Source: Selenomonadales bacterium 4137-cl
Lineage (GTDB): Bacteria; Bacillota; Negativicutes; Sporomusales; UBA7701
Assembly: GCA_032334055.1 (NCBI GenBank)
Contig: JAUOZS010000002.1
Span: 78,522-142,521 of the forward strand
Length of the DNA: 64,000 bases
Direction: 5' to 3'
How positions within the stretch are numbered: position 1 is the first letter of the stretch; each line of letters starts with the position of its first letter. Both the position numbers and the translations under genes were made by a program. Under the pieces are notes generated by a model that saw only the letters and a list, made by a program, of their open reading frames with translations, ran no database searches and was not told the DNA's origin. Shown here piece by piece: positions 63,844-64,000 of this stretch.

Positions 63844-63871
63844 AAAGGGGAGACGTTAACCGTCTCCCTTT
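63844..63871. terminator. Hairpin upstream of the island operon
   Basis: GGGAGACG (63848-63855) and CGTCTCCC (63861-63868) with a 5-nt loop; A and T runs are on both sides. It can stop transcription from either direction and insulates the operon promoter. Confidence 0.75.
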
Positions 63872-64000
63872 GGCTTCTTGAGGAGTAATATTCAGCTAAT
63901 CCCATTCATTGTTCTATCCAAACCCAGCGTACCGTTACACTCAGAGGGATAAGGTTCACTGCGACTACTCCTAAACCCTGGATGACCTTGCGGGGCCGCA
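63872..64000. other. Unassigned end of the window
   Basis: About 130 bp. On the minus strand two short open frames enter from the edge, one ending at TGA in the middle of this stretch and one further on, but neither shows a recognisable motif. Composition rises to GC-rich again at 63960-64000, so the island may end here. Confidence 0.3.

Overview
The window is a high-GC (mostly about 60-65% by eye) Firmicutes-type chromosome segment. It most likely comes from an anaerobic, didermic clostridial relative of the Sporomusaceae/Negativicutes. That guess rests on strong AGGAGG-type ribosome sites, a CggR-led glycolytic operon, sigma-54, NiFe-hydrogenase maturation genes, TRAP transport of sugar acids, a sulfur-compound reductase, a membrane pyrophosphatase and B12-dependent amino-acid-type chemistry. 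No rRNA, tRNA or CRISPR array was seen.

Layout. (1) 1-6272: hypFCDE (NiFe-hydrogenase cofactor assembly), then rpoN carrying a one-base deletion near its start. (2) 6331-15680: a PsrABC/PhsABC-type molybdenum respiratory enzyme flanked by two double-rhodanese lipoproteins, then two nearly identical membrane transporter genes in tandem. (3) 15603-26646: a Cys-rich protein (minus strand), a ROK regulator, a DctPQM TRAP transporter, tagaturonate reductase and altronate dehydratase (hexuronate/altronate use), and a LytS/LytTR two-component system on the minus strand. (4) 26872-34854: a B12-dependent mutase-like operon with a small partner, a RidA protein, an unassigned PLP enzyme, an FAD oxidoreductase, an FCD-type regulator and a D-cysteine desulfhydrase-like enzyme. 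It looks like an uncharacterised amino-acid catabolic route. (5) 34993-38170: a SIMPL-domain secreted protein and a chemoreceptor. (6) 38373-45517: cggR-gap-pgk-tpiA-gpmI-eno with a recognisable CggR operator, then a cysteine synthase, secG, hppA and a Na+/alanine symporter. (7) 50897-57389: a VOC protein, a carboxylesterase, a hotdog thioesterase, RNase R, a DUF362 lipoprotein and a LarA-like protein.

(8) 57400-63870 is a sharply AT-richer island on the minus strand. It holds a five-gene operon read from one promoter: a 57-aa helix-turn-helix protein (hidden in another frame), a NurA-like nuclease, a HerA-type DNA translocase, an HSP90/MORC-type GHKL ATPase and a radical SAM protein. Junctions are tight (a 4-nt ATGA and a 1-nt TAATG overlap, and gaps of 15 and 22 nt). 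HerA plus NurA is a known DNA end-processing pair. Combining it with a GHKL ATPase and a radical SAM enzyme does not match any named anti-phage system I can recall, so it is the best candidate here for an undescribed defence or DNA-modification system.

Other points worth checking: the rpoN frameshift; rhodanese domains with Asp in place of the catalytic Cys; a 45-nt palindrome-plus-ribosome-site element shared between the second transporter copy and the B12 operon; and a dispersed intergenic repeat family that sits just after stop codons.
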